NCBI GenBank assembly: GCA_945928575.1 | Contig: CAMENP010000001.1 | Coordinates: 1 to 64,000, forward strand | Direction of reading: 5' to 3' | Source: an uncultured Butyrivibrio sp. | Lineage (GTDB): Bacteria > Bacillota > Clostridia > Lachnospirales > Lachnospiraceae | Length of the DNA stretch: 64,000 nt | Part shown: positions 1-8,755 of the stretch, in pieces | How the letters are laid out: every line of letters starts with the position of its first letter | Numbering within the stretch: position 1 is the first letter of the stretch | The notes under the pieces: model-generated | The model's input: the letters and a program-made list of their open reading frames with translations, nothing else | Databases searched by the model: none | What the model was told of the DNA's origin: nothing | Translations under genes and position numbers: made by a program

Positions 1-2
1 AA

Positions 3-21
3 ACCACCTCAAAGAGGTGGT
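3..21 (-). terminator. First copy of the tRNA-Pro terminator hairpin
   Basis: A 19-bp inverted repeat (ACCACCTC, loop AAA, GAGGTGGT) reads on the minus strand as a hairpin. The window edge cuts off most of the following T-run. It is identical to the hairpin at 157-175 and belongs to the 55-bp direct repeat described in the repeat entry. Confidence 0.6.
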
Positions 22-147
22 AAAATAAGTCGATGCGACAGGATTCGAACCTGCGGTCTGCGCTCCGCTCCGGTCGGCCCTAAACGGAGGTCCCCCGGAC
101 CTCCAGGGCCCTCAGCGCCCGAAGTTCGGGACGCCATCGGCCGCAGG

Positions 148-175
148 AATAAAAAAACCACCTCAAAGAGGTGGT
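148..175 (-). terminator. Rho-independent terminator of tRNA-Pro
   Basis: Downstream of the tRNA on the minus strand, ACCACCTC-TTT-GAGGTGGT forms an 8-bp stem followed by a run of seven Ts. Confidence 0.85.
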
Positions 176-183
176 AAAATAAG

Positions 184-257
184 TCGATGCGACAGGATTC
201 GAACCTGCGACCTCTGCGTCCCGAACGCAGCGCTCTACCAAACTGAGCCACGCATCG
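184..257 (-). tRNA. tRNA-Pro (anticodon CGG)
   Basis: On the minus strand a full cloverleaf is readable: acceptor CGATGCG paired with CGCATCG plus discriminator A, a D-arm, anticodon stem CTGCG/CGCAG around loop TTCGGGA, and a T-arm with GGTTCGAATCC. The loop puts CGG at the anticodon (plus positions 221-223), which reads the proline codon CCG. No CCA is encoded. The terminator follows at 148-175, so the tRNA appears to be transcribed alone or last in a unit. Confidence 0.93.
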
Positions 258-733
258 TCAATCAACGATAGATATCATATCACAACTCAGTTGGGATTTC
301 AAGACCTAATTTACGGACGGAAAGGAATTCCGACATTTCGTTGAGCGGAAAAATCTAATCGGAGTATCATATAACCTAATTTTGATACTTTTTATGGAAA
401 AAATGCCAATTTGGTGTGACTTTTGCTGATGAAATATATGGAATATGATACTTCACACACAATAATAGTCTGATAATTGATACATTCAAGAGAAAGTAAG
501 CAGTTTTTCGGCGAAAAATTGACACCAAATCGCAAAAAATCCCTCAAAAGGTATGAAAAATGTAATTAAATACATCCTGACAAACCGCAATAATATCTTA
601 AAAGACAATAAATTTCGGCTGTGTCTGCACAAAATATCTTAAAAGACAACAAACTTCAGCCGTGCCTGTTCAAAATATCATAAAAGACATTGCATCCCGG
701 ACATTTCTGCCTGAAATATCATAAAACAAAAAA
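258..733. other. Gene-free region with an inverted-repeat element and a tandem repeat
   Basis: No convincing gene is present. Positions 384-545 hold an imperfect inverted-repeat element: AATTTGGTGTGAC at 408-420 faces AATTGACACCAAAT at 517-530, related to elements near 33.2 kb and 57.4 kb. Positions 592-725 hold a 41-bp tandem repeat. Very short ORFs here lack ribosome sites. Confidence 0.7.
592..725. repeat. Tandem repeat, 41-bp period, about 3.3 copies
   Basis: The word AATATC starts at 592, 633, 674 and 715, exactly 41 bp apart. Each copy continues AATATCWTAAAAGACA and then a diverging tail. The copies are degenerate and the whole unit is repeated, so this is not a CRISPR array. It lies just beyond the stop codon of the D-lactate dehydrogenase gene. 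Confidence 0.85.
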
Positions 734-1711
734 CTACACGATATTCAATAACTTCATGCCATTTTCATACGCAAAAGCATTCTGCAATGTCTCGACAGCG
801 ATGGCCTGCATTGCTTCTTTGGTAAAAAAGCCCATGTGCGAGGTTATCAGCACGTTGGGAAATGTGCACAGACGCGAAAGAATATCATCCTGAATTATTT
901 TGTTGGAGACATCCTCGTAGAAAAGGCCATCCTCTTCCTCGTAGACATCAAGGGCGACTGCGCCGATATGCCCCTCCTTTAGACCGTCGATAAGGGCGGC
1001 CGAATCAATGAGGGAACCGCGCGAAGTGTTGGAAATTATGACGCCCGGTTTCATTTTGCGGATTGAAAGCTCGTTTATCAGGTGGTAAGTGTCAGCTGTT
1101 AAAGGACAGTGAAGGGAGATGACATCGGATTTCTCAAAAAGTTCGTCAAGGGTGACATAAATTGCGTCAAGGTTTTCATTGGGATACAGGTCATAAGCAA
1201 GCACCTTCATGTGAAAACCGTTAAAGATGTCAATCATGCACTGGCCTATTTTGCCGGTGCCGATAACACCTGCGGTTTTGCCGTTGAGATCCTGACCCAT
1301 GAGACCGTTGATACTCATATTGAAATCGCGGGTTCGCGTGTAAGCACGGTGAAGTTTGCGGTTTACGGTCAGGATTGAAGCCATGGAAAATTCGGCTACG
1401 GCAGCGGGTGAGTAACTTGGGACACGCAGAACCGTGATGCCGAGGGCTCTTGTGGCATCGAGATTTACATTGTTAAAACCCGCACAACGCAGAAGAATAA
1501 GTTTGATACCGAGAGAAGCTAACGCCTCGGCAATCTGTTCGGTTACATTGTCATTTACAAAAATACAGACTGCGTCGCAGCCGCTTGCGAGAATAACGGT
1601 GTCCGGCATCAATGAAGATTCAATAAAATGAATTTTCATGCCGTACTCCTTGCTAAGCGGCTCAAACCACAGTCTGTCATAAGGTTTGGTGTTGAAAAAA
1701 GCTATATTCAT
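734..1711 (-). CDS. ldhA: D-lactate dehydrogenase (2-hydroxyacid dehydrogenase family)
   Basis: A 325-residue NAD-dependent dehydrogenase that would reduce pyruvate to D-lactate in the cytosol. The sequence resembles E. coli LdhA along its length: LRCAGFNNVNLDA near residue 74, the Rossmann motif GTGKIG at 151-156, the NTSRGSLID segment carrying a substrate or NAD-binding Arg, and a catalytic His in TSHMGFFT near residue 292. Length is normal for the family. It is a single gene; the convergent side holds the tandem repeat. The role in fermentation redox balance is inferred from the family. Confidence 0.9.
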   Translation of the reverse strand: MNIAFFNTKPYDRLWFEPLSKEYGMKIHFIESSLMPDTVILASGCDAVCIFVNDNVTEQIAEALASLGIKLILLRCAGFNNVNLDATRALGITVLRVPSYSPAAVAEFSMASILTVNRKLHRAYTRTRDFNMSINGLMGQDLNGKTAGVIGTGKIGQCMIDIFNGFHMKVLAYDLYPNENLDAIYVTLDELFEKSDVISLHCPLTADTYHLINELSIRKMKPGVIISNTSRGSLIDSAALIDGLKEGHIGAVALDVYEEEDGLFYEDVSNKIIQDDILSRLCTFPNVLITSHMGFFTKEAMQAIAVETLQNAFAYENGMKLLNIV

Positions 1712-1785
1712 AATAATGCTCCTTGTAATATTTCAATATCGTCACAAGGAGGAACCCGATTTTTGGGAGGATTCCTTATGACAAC

Positions 1786-1823
1786 GCAGGCGCCCGCGGC
1801 AAAGCCGCATTTAATGCGCCTGC
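1786..1823. repeat. Two-part GC-rich palindrome
   Basis: GCAGGCGC (1786-1793) pairs with GCGCCTGC (1816-1823), and inside it GCGGC (1796-1800) pairs with GCCGC (1804-1808) over loop AAA. No T-run follows on either strand, so it is not a standard terminator. It lies between ldhA and the hydrolase gene, both on the minus strand. Confidence 0.65.
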
Positions 1824-1862
1824 TCCATAGAATTATTACCATATCGGGAGCAGATTATCCAT

Positions 1863-2798
1863 TTATTTCATATGAGCTTCAATCCAGTTTAAAATATCAT
1901 TGTATACAACATCACGGCCCTTCTCGTTAAGGATTTCATGACGCATGTCAGGGTAAAGCTTTAACGTAACATCTTTGATGCCGAGCTTTTTATACTGTGT
2001 GTACACAGCGGACGGGCCCTTGCCGTAGCTGCCGACAGGGTCTTCACATCCTGCGGTAACGAGAATCGGCAGGTCATGCGGAATCGAAGTAAGATTGCGC
2101 TCCTTGCACACGAATTTAAGAAGTTTGAAAAGCGTCCTGTAACCGTTAAGCGAGAAAGTAAAAGTACAATACGGGTCATCACGGTATTTATCAATTATAT
2201 CGCGGTCGCGTGAAAGCCAGTCGCTTGGGGATTCTGCGTCCGGGATGTGTTTGTTGTAACTGCCGAAAGCAAGCTTGTCAATAAAAGCGCTCTTGTAGCG
2301 GTCGCCATGGAAAATTTTCAGGAAGTTAGTGAGAAAAATTCCGAAACCGGTTACGATTGAAGGCATTACGCCTGTTCCCATGACGATTGCCCCGTCGATG
2401 CCGGTGCCGTACATTGTAAGGTATTTGCGGAATATGAACGACCCCATGCTGTGGCCAAGTATATAATAAGGTACACCGGGATTAGCTTCCTGAGTTATTT
2501 TCTTGAGGCGGTGAACGTCGCGGACAAGAATTGTCTCAGCATCATGCTCAGCAAAATATCCAAGATCTTTCTCTGTCGCAGCGGTGAGTCCGTGGCCTAA
2601 GTGGTCTTCGCCGACTACGAGGAAACCGTGGCTTGCCATAAATGATGCAAAATCATCATATCGGTCCATGTACTCCTCCATGCCGTGGACGATTTGAAAA
2701 ATTGCACGTATATTGCCGTCATCTGGTGCCCATGAATAAGCACGGCATGTATTTATGCCGTCTCTCGACGGAAAACCGAATTCTTTTCTTATTGCCAT
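1863..2798 (-). CDS. Alpha/beta hydrolase (monoacylglycerol lipase / lysophospholipase type)
   Basis: A 311-residue serine hydrolase. The nucleophile elbow GHSMGS lies near residue 116. A later Asp (AGCEDPVG) and a C-terminal His (DMRHEILNE) complete a plausible catalytic triad, and HGMEEYMDRYDDFA matches the N-terminal pattern of the PldB / monoglyceride lipase group. The start at 2798 is preferred over an in-frame upstream ATG at 2840 because GGAGG sits about 8 nt before it and the upstream extension has no ribosome site. No signal peptide is seen, so it is probably cytosolic. The substrate is unknown beyond a likely lipid ester. Confidence 0.85.
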   Translation of the reverse strand: MAIRKEFGFPSRDGINTCRAYSWAPDDGNIRAIFQIVHGMEEYMDRYDDFASFMASHGFLVVGEDHLGHGLTAATEKDLGYFAEHDAETILVRDVHRLKKITQEANPGVPYYILGHSMGSFIFRKYLTMYGTGIDGAIVMGTGVMPSIVTGFGIFLTNFLKIFHGDRYKSAFIDKLAFGSYNKHIPDAESPSDWLSRDRDIIDKYRDDPYCTFTFSLNGYRTLFKLLKFVCKERNLTSIPHDLPILVTAGCEDPVGSYGKGPSAVYTQYKKLGIKDVTLKLYPDMRHEILNEKGRDVVYNDILNWIEAHMK

Positions 2799-2904
2799 AT
2801 AAATTACCTCCGGATTAATAGTATACACATATTTTCTCATATTTTACGGGCAAAGTAAACCAACAGAGTGAAAAAAACGTTTGAAAGAACGAAGGATAAC
2901 CGTC

Positions 2905-2933
2905 TTGATTTTTTAGGCGCTGTAGTTTAATAT
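2905..2933 (+). promoter_or_regulatory. Sigma-A promoter of the aconitase-like gene
   Basis: TTGATT, a 17-bp spacer and TAATAT precede the gene starting at 2968. Confidence 0.65.
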
Positions 2934-2967
2934 TAATATATCTATACGAATTTCAGGAGGAACCATA

Positions 2968-5253
2968 ATGGTCAGATTAAGCCAGGGCGGTGCATACCTC
3001 TTAGGCGGCACGGAGATTGTCGAGGACAATAACGAAGCGGCAGCAGTTCTTGCGGCCAAGCTTGGAAGTGCTCCGGATAAAAAAGAGGCGGCACACAATA
3101 CTATTGCATATAATATATTAACATCGCACAATACGTCGGGCAATGATGAGAAGCTTGAGATCAAGTTTGATAAGCTCACATCACACGATATAACATTTGT
3201 AGGAATTATCCAGACCGCAAGAGCGAGCGGACTTGAGAAATTCCCGATTCCTTATGTGCTTACCAACTGCCATAACAGTCTTTGCGCTGTAGGCGGTACA
3301 ATTAATGAAGATGACCACATGTTCGGTCTTACATGCGCCAAGAAATACGGCGGAATATATGTTCCACCTCATCAGGCGGTTATACATCAGTTTGCGAGGG
3401 AGATGCTTGCTGAAGGCGGCAAGATGATCCTCGGCTCGGACAGCCACACACGTTACGGCGCACTCGGAACGATGGCAGTCGGAGAAGGCGGACCGGAGCT
3501 TGTTAAACAGCTTCTTAACAAAACGTACGATATCAACATGCCGGGCGTTGTAGCCATTTATCTTACAGGCTCACCGGCTAAGGGAGTCGGACCTCAGGAC
3601 GTTGCACTTGCCATTATTGGTGCTGTTTTTGCCAATGGCTATGTTAAAAATAAAGTCATGGAATTTGTGGGACCGGGCGTTGCTAATCTGAGTGCAGATT
3701 TCAGAATCGGTGTAGACGTTATGACAACCGAGACAACATGCCTCTCATCCATATGGAAGACTGATGACAGAATTAAGGAATTTTATGACATTCACGGAAG
3801 AAGTGAAGCATATAAAGAACTTAATCCGGGCAGCGTGGCTTACTATGACGGCGTTGTATATGTTGACCTTGATAAGGTTAAGCCTATGATTGCCATGCCT
3901 TTCCATCCAAGCAATACTTATACAATAGAAGAACTTAATGCCAATCTTGAAGATATTCTCCACGACTGTGAGAAGAAAGCGCTTGTAAGCCTTGACGGAC
4001 AGGTTGATTTCAAACTTACCGACAAGATCAAGAACGGCAGACTTTATGTCGATCAGGGAATCATTGCAGGCTGCGCCGGCGGTGGATTTGAGAATATCTG
4101 TGATGCTGCCGATATCCTCCGCGGACATTCGATCGGTGCGGATGAATTTACATTAAGCATATATCCGGCAAGTACCCCGATTTACATGGAACTTGCGAAG
4201 AACGGACGTCTTGCTGACCTTATGGAGACAGGTGCTATCGTCAAGACTGCATTCTGCGGCCCTTGCTTTGGAGCCGGAGATACGCCTGCCAACAATGCAT
4301 TTTCAATCAGACATTCAACTCGTAACTTCCCTAACAGAGAAGGCTCCAAGCTTCAGAAAGGACAGATTGCGTCGGTTGCACTTATGGATGCGCGTTCAAT
4401 CGCAGCAACTGCGGCTAACAAGGGATTCCTTACTGCGGCAACGGATATTGATGTTGAATATACGGGACCTAAGTATCATTTTGATAGTAATATATATGCT
4501 AACAGAGTATTTGACAGTCACGGAGTTGCTGATCCGGATCAGGAGATCCAGTTCGGACCGAACATCAAGGACTGGCCGGAGATGGTAGCACTTCCGGAGA
4601 ACCTCATTATCAAGTGTGTATCCGAAATTCATGACCCGGTTACGACAACGGATGAACTTATTCCTTCGGGAGAGACTTCTTCATTCCGTTCCAATCCGCT
4701 CGGACTTGCGGAATTTGCACTCTCAAGAAAGGATCCGCTTTATGTGGGCCGTGCGAAAGAAGTTCAGAAAGCAGAGAAGGCAAGAGAAGCCGGCAACTGC
4801 ATGGGAGAAGCGCTTCCTGAGCTTCGTGATATAATGCATAAGATCAAAGAGACATTTGATGTAAGCAAAGCCAACACGGGTGTCGGAAGTACGATTTTTG
4901 CGGTTAAACCGGGTGACGGTTCAGCCAGGGAACAGGCAGCGTCCTGCCAGAAGGTACTTGGCGGCTGGGCGAATATCGCCAACGAATATGCGACCAAGAG
5001 ATACCGTTCCAACCTCATCAACTGGGGTATGATACCTTTCATTATCGATGAGGGTGAACTTCCGTTTGAGAATCTTGATTATATCTTTGTACCGGGAATT
5101 GCCGATGCGATCAAGACCAAGGCTTCAAGCGTAAAAGCCTATGTTGTGAATAAGGACATGAAGGAGTTCGAGCTTAAGATCGGTGAACTTACCGATGATG
5201 AGCGCAGAATAATTCTTGCCGGATGTCTTATTAATTTCTACAAAGAACAGTAA
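2968..5253 (+). CDS. ybhJ: Aconitase-superfamily hydratase (YbhJ-like)
   Basis: A 761-residue member of the aconitase superfamily, close in length and layout to E. coli Ybh[15 protein letters not shown] near residue 155 matches the aconitase substrate-loop region. Three cysteines suited to a [4Fe-4S] cluster are present at 369 (AGCAGGG), 430 and 433 (CGPC). The C-terminal part resembles the swivel domain. The reaction is not known; dehydration/hydration of a hydroxy-acid is expected. It has its own promoter and terminator, so it is monocistronic. It sits at the edge of the polyamine island, but nothing in the sequence ties it to polyamines. AGGAGG lies 7-8 nt before the ATG. Confidence 0.85.
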   Translation: MVRLSQGGAYLLGGTEIVEDNNEAAAVLAAKLGSAPDKKEAAHNTIAYNILTSHNTSGNDEKLEIKFDKLTSHDITFVGIIQTARASGLEKFPIPYVLTNCHNSLCAVGGTINEDDHMFGLTCAKKYGGIYVPPHQAVIHQFAREMLAEGGKMILGSDSHTRYGALGTMAVGEGGPELVKQLLNKTYDINMPGVVAIYLTGSPAKGVGPQDVALAIIGAVFANGYVKNKVMEFVGPGVANLSADFRIGVDVMTTETTCLSSIWKTDDRIKEFYDIHGRSEAYKELNPGSVAYYDGVVYVDLDKVKPMIAMPFHPSNTYTIEELNANLEDILHDCEKKALVSLDGQVDFKLTDKIKNGRLYVDQGIIAGCAGGGFENICDAADILRGHSIGADEFTLSIYPASTPIYMELAKNGRLADLMETGAIVKTAFCGPCFGAGDTPANNAFSIRHSTRNFPNREGSKLQKGQIASVALMDARSIAATAANKGFLTAATDIDVEYTGPKYHFDSNIYANRVFDSHGVADPDQEIQFGPNIKDWPEMVALPENLIIKCVSEIHDPVTTTDELIPSGETSSFRSNPLGLAEFALSRKDPLYVGRAKEVQKAEKAREAGNCMGEALPELRDIMHKIKETFDVSKANTGVGSTIFAVKPGDGSAREQAASCQKVLGGWANIANEYATKRYRSNLINWGMIPFIIDEGELPFENLDYIFVPGIADAIKTKASSVKAYVVNKDMKEFELKIGELTDDERRIILAGCLINFYKEQ

Positions 5254-5259
5254 TTTACA

Positions 5260-5297
5260 AAGCCTGACAGATGTTTTAAGCATCTGCCGGGCTTTTT
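5260..5297 (+). terminator. Rho-independent terminator
   Basis: AAGCCTGACAGATG pairs with CATCTGCCGGGCTT over a 7-nt loop and runs into five Ts, right after the aconitase-like gene. Confidence 0.85.
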
Positions 5298-5370
5298 CTA
5301 TATTCTCTAATTGCAAGAAAATTTACCCTAAATGATTAATTTTATAACAAATTTGAGTAGAAAAACGAAA

Positions 5371-5399
5371 TTGACTAATCCAAAAAGAGAGTTCATAAT
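5371..5399 (+). promoter_or_regulatory. Promoter of the first LuxR-type regulator
   Basis: TTGACT, 17 bp and CATAAT lie upstream of the GTG start at 5434. The word TGAGTAGAAAAACG just upstream resembles part of the box found before patA (27674-27710). Confidence 0.6.
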
Positions 5400-5433
5400 C
5401 GTTATCAAAAATAAAATTAAGGAGGACGGGCTT

Positions 5434-6174
5434 GTGAAAACATTGGAGACAAACGACTGGATGATACTTAATAGTATCATATATAAGATTTACACGACTG
5501 AGGACCTTACGATGATGAGAACGGCACTGCTTGAACAGCTTAAGATGATCATGGACTTTGACAGTGCGGATTTTTATCTGGCGGCGGCGGACGGCAGCGG
5601 CAGACTGGTTAATCAGGTGACGTACAACTGCGATGAAGACGGTTCGTCCAAATACAGCGAGCTTGATTACAGCCGCGGCATTATGTACAGCGGCAAGAGC
5701 ATGGTTTACCGCGAAACGGATATCATATCTGATGAGAAACGCGTGGAGACTGAATATTACAGAAAGGTCTACAGACCGAACAGCTGGCACTATTCGCTGC
5801 AGATAATTCTCGGCTATAACAAGGAGTTTCTGGGTGTCATAACCTTGTACAAGACTATAGGCAAAGATAATTTTGCATATGATGATGTGTTTGTAATGGA
5901 CATGATGAAGGATCATCTGGCATACAGATTGTATCAGGACAGATATGGCAATGACGGGCAGATGCACAAGCTGTCAGTCCGCGAGATGGGTGAGCGGTAC
6001 GATCTCACCAAGCGTGAAGCAATGGTTTTAACAGCGCTTGTAGACGGCGAAGAGAACCAGAAAGTATGTGATGAACTTAGTATCAGCATTAACACCCTTA
6101 AGAAACATATTCTGAATATTTATCGTAAAACGGGCGTCAGAAACCGGGTTCAATTATTCAGAATGGTAAAATAA
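5434..6174 (+). CDS. LuxR-family transcriptional regulator (first paralogue)
   Basis: About 246 residues. The first 180 residues form an undetermined sensor-like domain, perhaps GAF-like. The last 65 form a LuxR-type helix-turn-helix (LTKREAMVLTALVDGE then ISINTLKKHILNIYRKTG). The GTG at 5434 is chosen over an upstream ATG because GGAGG sits 8 nt before it, the promoter lies inside the longer ORF, and the start then lines up with the paralogue at 48934-49677, which also begins a few residues before NDW. The two proteins are alike throughout. Its position directly upstream of the PII-pot operon suggests that it regulates it; the ligand is unknown. Confidence 0.85.
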   Translation: MKTLETNDWMILNSIIYKIYTTEDLTMMRTALLEQLKMIMDFDSADFYLAAADGSGRLVNQVTYNCDEDGSSKYSELDYSRGIMYSGKSMVYRETDIISDEKRVETEYYRKVYRPNSWHYSLQIILGYNKEFLGVITLYKTIGKDNFAYDDVFVMDMMKDHLAYRLYQDRYGNDGQMHKLSVREMGERYDLTKREAMVLTALVDGEENQKVCDELSISINTLKKHILNIYRKTGVRNRVQLFRMVK

Positions 6175-6192
6175 AAATTCAAAAATAACCCT

Positions 6193-6229
6193 AAATAAGT
6201 ATCAAAATGGTTACAATTAAGTATTGAAA
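6193..6229 (+). promoter_or_regulatory. Conserved upstream box of the first pot operon
   Basis: A 37-bp stretch ending in the -35 hexamer matches 27674-27710 (before patA) at about 28 of 37 positions. The best block is AAATAAGTANNAAAATGGT. ATGGT starts exactly 23 bp before the end of the -35 hexamer, as it also does at 27688 and 34900. A direct repeat TAAGTAT is found at 6196 and 6218. This is probably an activator site. Confidence 0.6.
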
Positions 6230-6298
6230 CCCAAAAAAGATGATAGTAATATATCCGTAAAGCGAAGGAGCTAATCGAAGAGATTGGCTCCTTTTTTG
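6224..6298 (+). promoter_or_regulatory. Promoter and attenuator-like leader of the first PII-pot operon
   Basis: The promoter is TTGAAA (6224-6229), 17 bp, TAATAT (6247-6252). About 10 nt later GCGAAGGAGC (6262-6271) opens a hairpin: AGGAGCTAATC pairs with GATTGGCTCCT over GAAGA, followed by six Ts. The hairpin is a complete intrinsic terminator placed between promoter and first gene, so transcription into the operon probably needs readthrough. It is one of seven related leaders in the window. Confidence 0.75.
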
Positions 6299-6354
6299 TT
6301 ATGTCAGCGAGGTAAAACCCCGCATATTAATTTCAGGATAAGGAGAGGACCATT

Positions 6355-6699
6355 ATGAAAGAAATTAGCATGATTATCAGACCGGAGAAACTTGAGGAAG
6401 TTAAGTCAATTCTCGACGAGATTAACTGTGGTGGTATGACCATCACGACAGCAATGGGCTGCGGCGCACAGAAAGGTATGACCGGAGTCAATGAGATCAA
6501 AGGATTTAAGACAACAATTAACCTTCTTCCGAAGATGATGGTATCAGTAGTTGTTGAAGATGGCGCAGTAGAACCGATTATCATGAAGGTTCGTGAAAGA
6601 CTTGCTACCGACCATGTCGGTGACGGTAAGATTTTTATCAAACCTGTTGAGGAAGCTATCAGAATCAGGACAGGTGAGCGTGGAGACAAGGCTCTTTAA
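6355..6699 (+). CDS. potN: PII-like signalling protein linked to a polyamine transporter (PotN type)
   Basis: A 114-residue PII-fold protein. The B-loop and C-loop signatures are intact (VGDGKIFIKPVE, IRIRTGERG), so adenine-nucleotide binding is likely. The T-loop lacks the uridylylated Tyr and the YRG motif of GlnB/GlnK and reads GVNEIKGFKTTINLLPK. PII proteins encoded within pot operons of Firmicutes have been described as PotN; here assignment rests on context and T-loop. It is the first gene of a PII-potABCD-aldehyde dehydrogenase operon, so it probably tunes the transporter to cell energy or nitrogen state. A second copy lies at 26160-26507. Confidence 0.88.
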   Translation: MKEISMIIRPEKLEEVKSILDEINCGGMTITTAMGCGAQKGMTGVNEIKGFKTTINLLPKMMVSVVVEDGAVEPIIMKVRERLATDHVGDGKIFIKPVEEAIRIRTGERGDKAL

Positions 6700-6761
6700 G
6701 CCGTATCTTACACGAAAAGCGCCGGCAGCACTGGCCGGATCATAAGAAAGAGGTGACAACT

Positions 6762-7871
6762 TTGGGAAAAAATATAGTTGAATTAACCGGAGTAAATAAA
6801 ATATACGGAACCAATCATGTAGTCAAGGATTTGACACTGACCGTGGAAGAAGGAGAATTCCTTACACTCTTAGGATCATCCGGATGTGGTAAAACGACAA
6901 CCCTCAGAATGATTGCCGGTTTTGAAGAGCCGACTACCGGAAGCATCAAGGTTGAAGGTGAGTCGATAGAAGAAAAAGAGCCGTACGAGAGAGATGTAAA
7001 TACGGTATTCCAGAGTTACGCATTGTTTCCGCATAAGACGATTTACGACAACATCGCATATGGACTTAAGATGAAGAAGGTTCCGAAGAAAGAGATTGCC
7101 GAAAGAGTTAAGGAAATGATGGAACTCGTTCAGCTTGAAGGATTTGAGAAAAGATATCCGAACCAGCTTTCAGGCGGACAGAAACAGAGAGTTGCGATAG
7201 CCAGAGCGCTTATAAACAGACCGAAAGTTCTTCTTCTTGATGAGCCTCTCGGCGCACTTGATTTAAAACTTCGTAAACAGATGCAGCTTGAGCTTAAGAG
7301 ACTTCAGAAGAAACTTAACATTACATTTATATATGTAACACATGATCAGGAAGAAGCTCTTACGATGAGCGACAGAATAGCAATCATGCATGACGGCGTC
7401 ATGGATCAGATTGCAACACCGACCGAGATATATGAACATCCGGCAACCAAATTTGTCGCAACATTCATCGGTGAGACGAATATTTTTGAAGGAATGGCAA
7501 AAATCGTTGATGGCGACACCATCACAATCGGAATTGAAAACGGCGATATTACCGGATGCGGCGCCGATTTTGCCGCCGGTGAATTTATAACCGTTTCGGT
7601 AAGACCTGAGAAGATGAAATATTCATACGAGCCGGTCGATGGATTCTCGATAGCAGCCAGAATAGTGGATTACATATATGTAGGAAATATCGTGAAATGT
7701 GTGGCCGAACTTCCGAACAAGACACAGGTAAAAATAGAACGTCTTGCAGGCGAGGAAATTCCGGCAATCGGAGATGTTGTATGTCTGTATTGGAATAAGG
7801 AAGACGCGGTGCTCATTCACAATCTTGATAACAGATTCTATCAGGCTGTTGAAAATGCAGTATTTGCGTAA
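6762..7871 (+). CDS. potA: Spermidine/putrescine ABC transporter ATP-binding protein
   Basis: The cytosolic ATPase of a polyamine importer, about 369 residues. Visible are Walker A GSSGCGKTT, Q-loop FQSYALFPH, signature LSGGQ, Walker [12 protein letters not shown], switch VTHDQ, and a C-terminal TOBE-like region. A TTG start at 6762 is preferred: the GTG at 6753 lies inside the ribosome site AAAGAGGTG, which is 6 nt from the TTG, and a similar layout is seen at 26526. It follows the PII gene and precedes potB by 14 bp. Confidence 0.9.
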   Translation: MGKNIVELTGVNKIYGTNHVVKDLTLTVEEGEFLTLLGSSGCGKTTTLRMIAGFEEPTTGSIKVEGESIEEKEPYERDVNTVFQSYALFPHKTIYDNIAYGLKMKKVPKKEIAERVKEMMELVQLEGFEKRYPNQLSGGQKQRVAIARALINRPKVLLLDEPLGALDLKLRKQMQLELKRLQKKLNITFIYVTHDQEEALTMSDRIAIMHDGVMDQIATPTEIYEHPATKFVATFIGETNIFEGMAKIVDGDTITIGIENGDITGCGADFAAGEFITVSVRPEKMKYSYEPVDGFSIAARIVDYIYVGNIVKCVAELPNKTQVKIERLAGEEIPAIGDVVCLYWNKEDAVLIHNLDNRFYQAVENAVFA

Positions 7872-7885
7872 GGGAGGCGGTTTGT

Positions 7886-8752
7886 ATGACGAAGCACAAA
7901 TTTAAATCCAAAACGCTCCCGGCCATTTCAATGGTTGGCCCCGTGACAATATGGCTTCTGGTGTTCGTGGCAGCACCGCTTGTGTATGTTTTTATCATGA
8001 GCTTCTGCGGACTCGATGAGTTCTATAATGTAAGTTATCATTTTACGCTTAACAATTATAAGAGACTGGCGGATTCCAATTATGTGAACATATACCTCCA
8101 TTCCCTTGTAATCGCACTTACGACAACGGTTGTGTGCATCCTTTTGGCATATCCGTTTGCGTACATAATCGCCAGAACCAAGAGCAAGAAGAAAAATCTT
8201 CTCTACATGCTTGTAATTATACCGTTCTGGACGAACTCGCTCATAAGAATTTACGGATGGCGTTCACTTTTGGGAACCAACGGATGGGTTAATACCTTCC
8301 TTATGAATTTACATCTTATAAGCGAACCGATTGATTTCCTTTACAAGCAGGGTACCACCATTTTCGGTATGGTCTACTGTTTGTTCCCGTTCATGGTCCT
8401 CCCGCTTTATACAGCGATCGAGAAACTGGACGGAAGTCTTCTGGAAGCATCGGCAGACCTCGGAGCCAAAGGCCCTAAGACATTTTTCAATGTGATACTT
8501 CCGCTTACATCGGGAGGAATTTTCTCCGGAAGCATTATGGTATTCATACCGTGCCTCGGATATTTCTTCGTAGCCGACATCCTCGGTGGCGGCAACTCGG
8601 ATGTAATCGGTAACCTCGTGGAACGTCAGTTCCAGAGTGGTAACAACTGGCCGCTCGGAGCAGCGCTTTCGATTATACTTATCCTCGTAACGCTTATTCT
8701 GGTCAAGATCTACCAGAAACTCGGCGGCGATATGGACAGTCTGGGGGTATAG
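7886..8752 (+). CDS. potB: Polyamine ABC transporter permease PotB
   Basis: A 288-residue inner-membrane permease with about six hydrophobic segments. The EAA loop that contacts the ATPase is visible as LLEASADLGAKGPKTFFNVILPLT. GGGAGG precedes the ATG by 8 nt. It is 3 bp from potC, which indicates translational coupling. Together with PotC it forms the membrane channel of the importer. Confidence 0.9.
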   Translation: MTKHKFKSKTLPAISMVGPVTIWLLVFVAAPLVYVFIMSFCGLDEFYNVSYHFTLNNYKRLADSNYVNIYLHSLVIALTTTVVCILLAYPFAYIIARTKSKKKNLLYMLVIIPFWTNSLIRIYGWRSLLGTNGWVNTFLMNLHLISEPIDFLYKQGTTIFGMVYCLFPFMVLPLYTAIEKLDGSLLEASADLGAKGPKTFFNVILPLTSGGIFSGSIMVFIPCLGYFFVADILGGGNSDVIGNLVERQFQSGNNWPLGAALSIILILVTLILVKIYQKLGGDMDSLGV

Positions 8753-8755
8753 CAT

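Larger units (their letters stand above)
1..209. repeat. 55-bp direct repeat (1-55 and 155-209) of the tRNA-Pro 3' end plus terminator
   Basis: Positions 1-55 and 155-209 are identical. They contain the terminator hairpin, the acceptor 3' strand and the T-arm of tRNA-Pro (tRNA 3' fragment at 30-55, minus strand). The 99 bp between them (56-154) are GC-rich and highly foldable. GGAGGTCC (86-93) pairs with GGACCTCC (97-104) over a 3-nt loop, and GGCCCT (76-81) pairs with AGGGCC (105-110) around it. Positions 124-134 match the tRNA anticodon-arm sequence in inverted orientation. The layout resembles a tiny tRNA attachment-site duplication or a broken second tRNA copy; no integrase is visible. 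Confidence 0.8.

Noticed and set aside
9..251. ORF over the tRNA region on the minus strand
   Set aside because: It covers the tRNA, its duplicate and the terminators; no ribosome site.
592..725. Possible CRISPR array
   Set aside because: The 41-bp unit repeats as a whole with gradual drift; there are no unique spacers between constant repeats and no cas genes.
1778..1930. Small plus-strand ORF with GGGAGG before an ATG between ldhA and the hydrolase gene
   Set aside because: It runs antisense into the hydrolase gene and its codons follow the GC-rich palindrome; no sign of selection as protein.
5323..5967. 214-residue ORF antisense to the first LuxR gene
   Set aside because: The LuxR gene has a promoter, ribosome site and a full paralogue; the antisense frame is a shadow.
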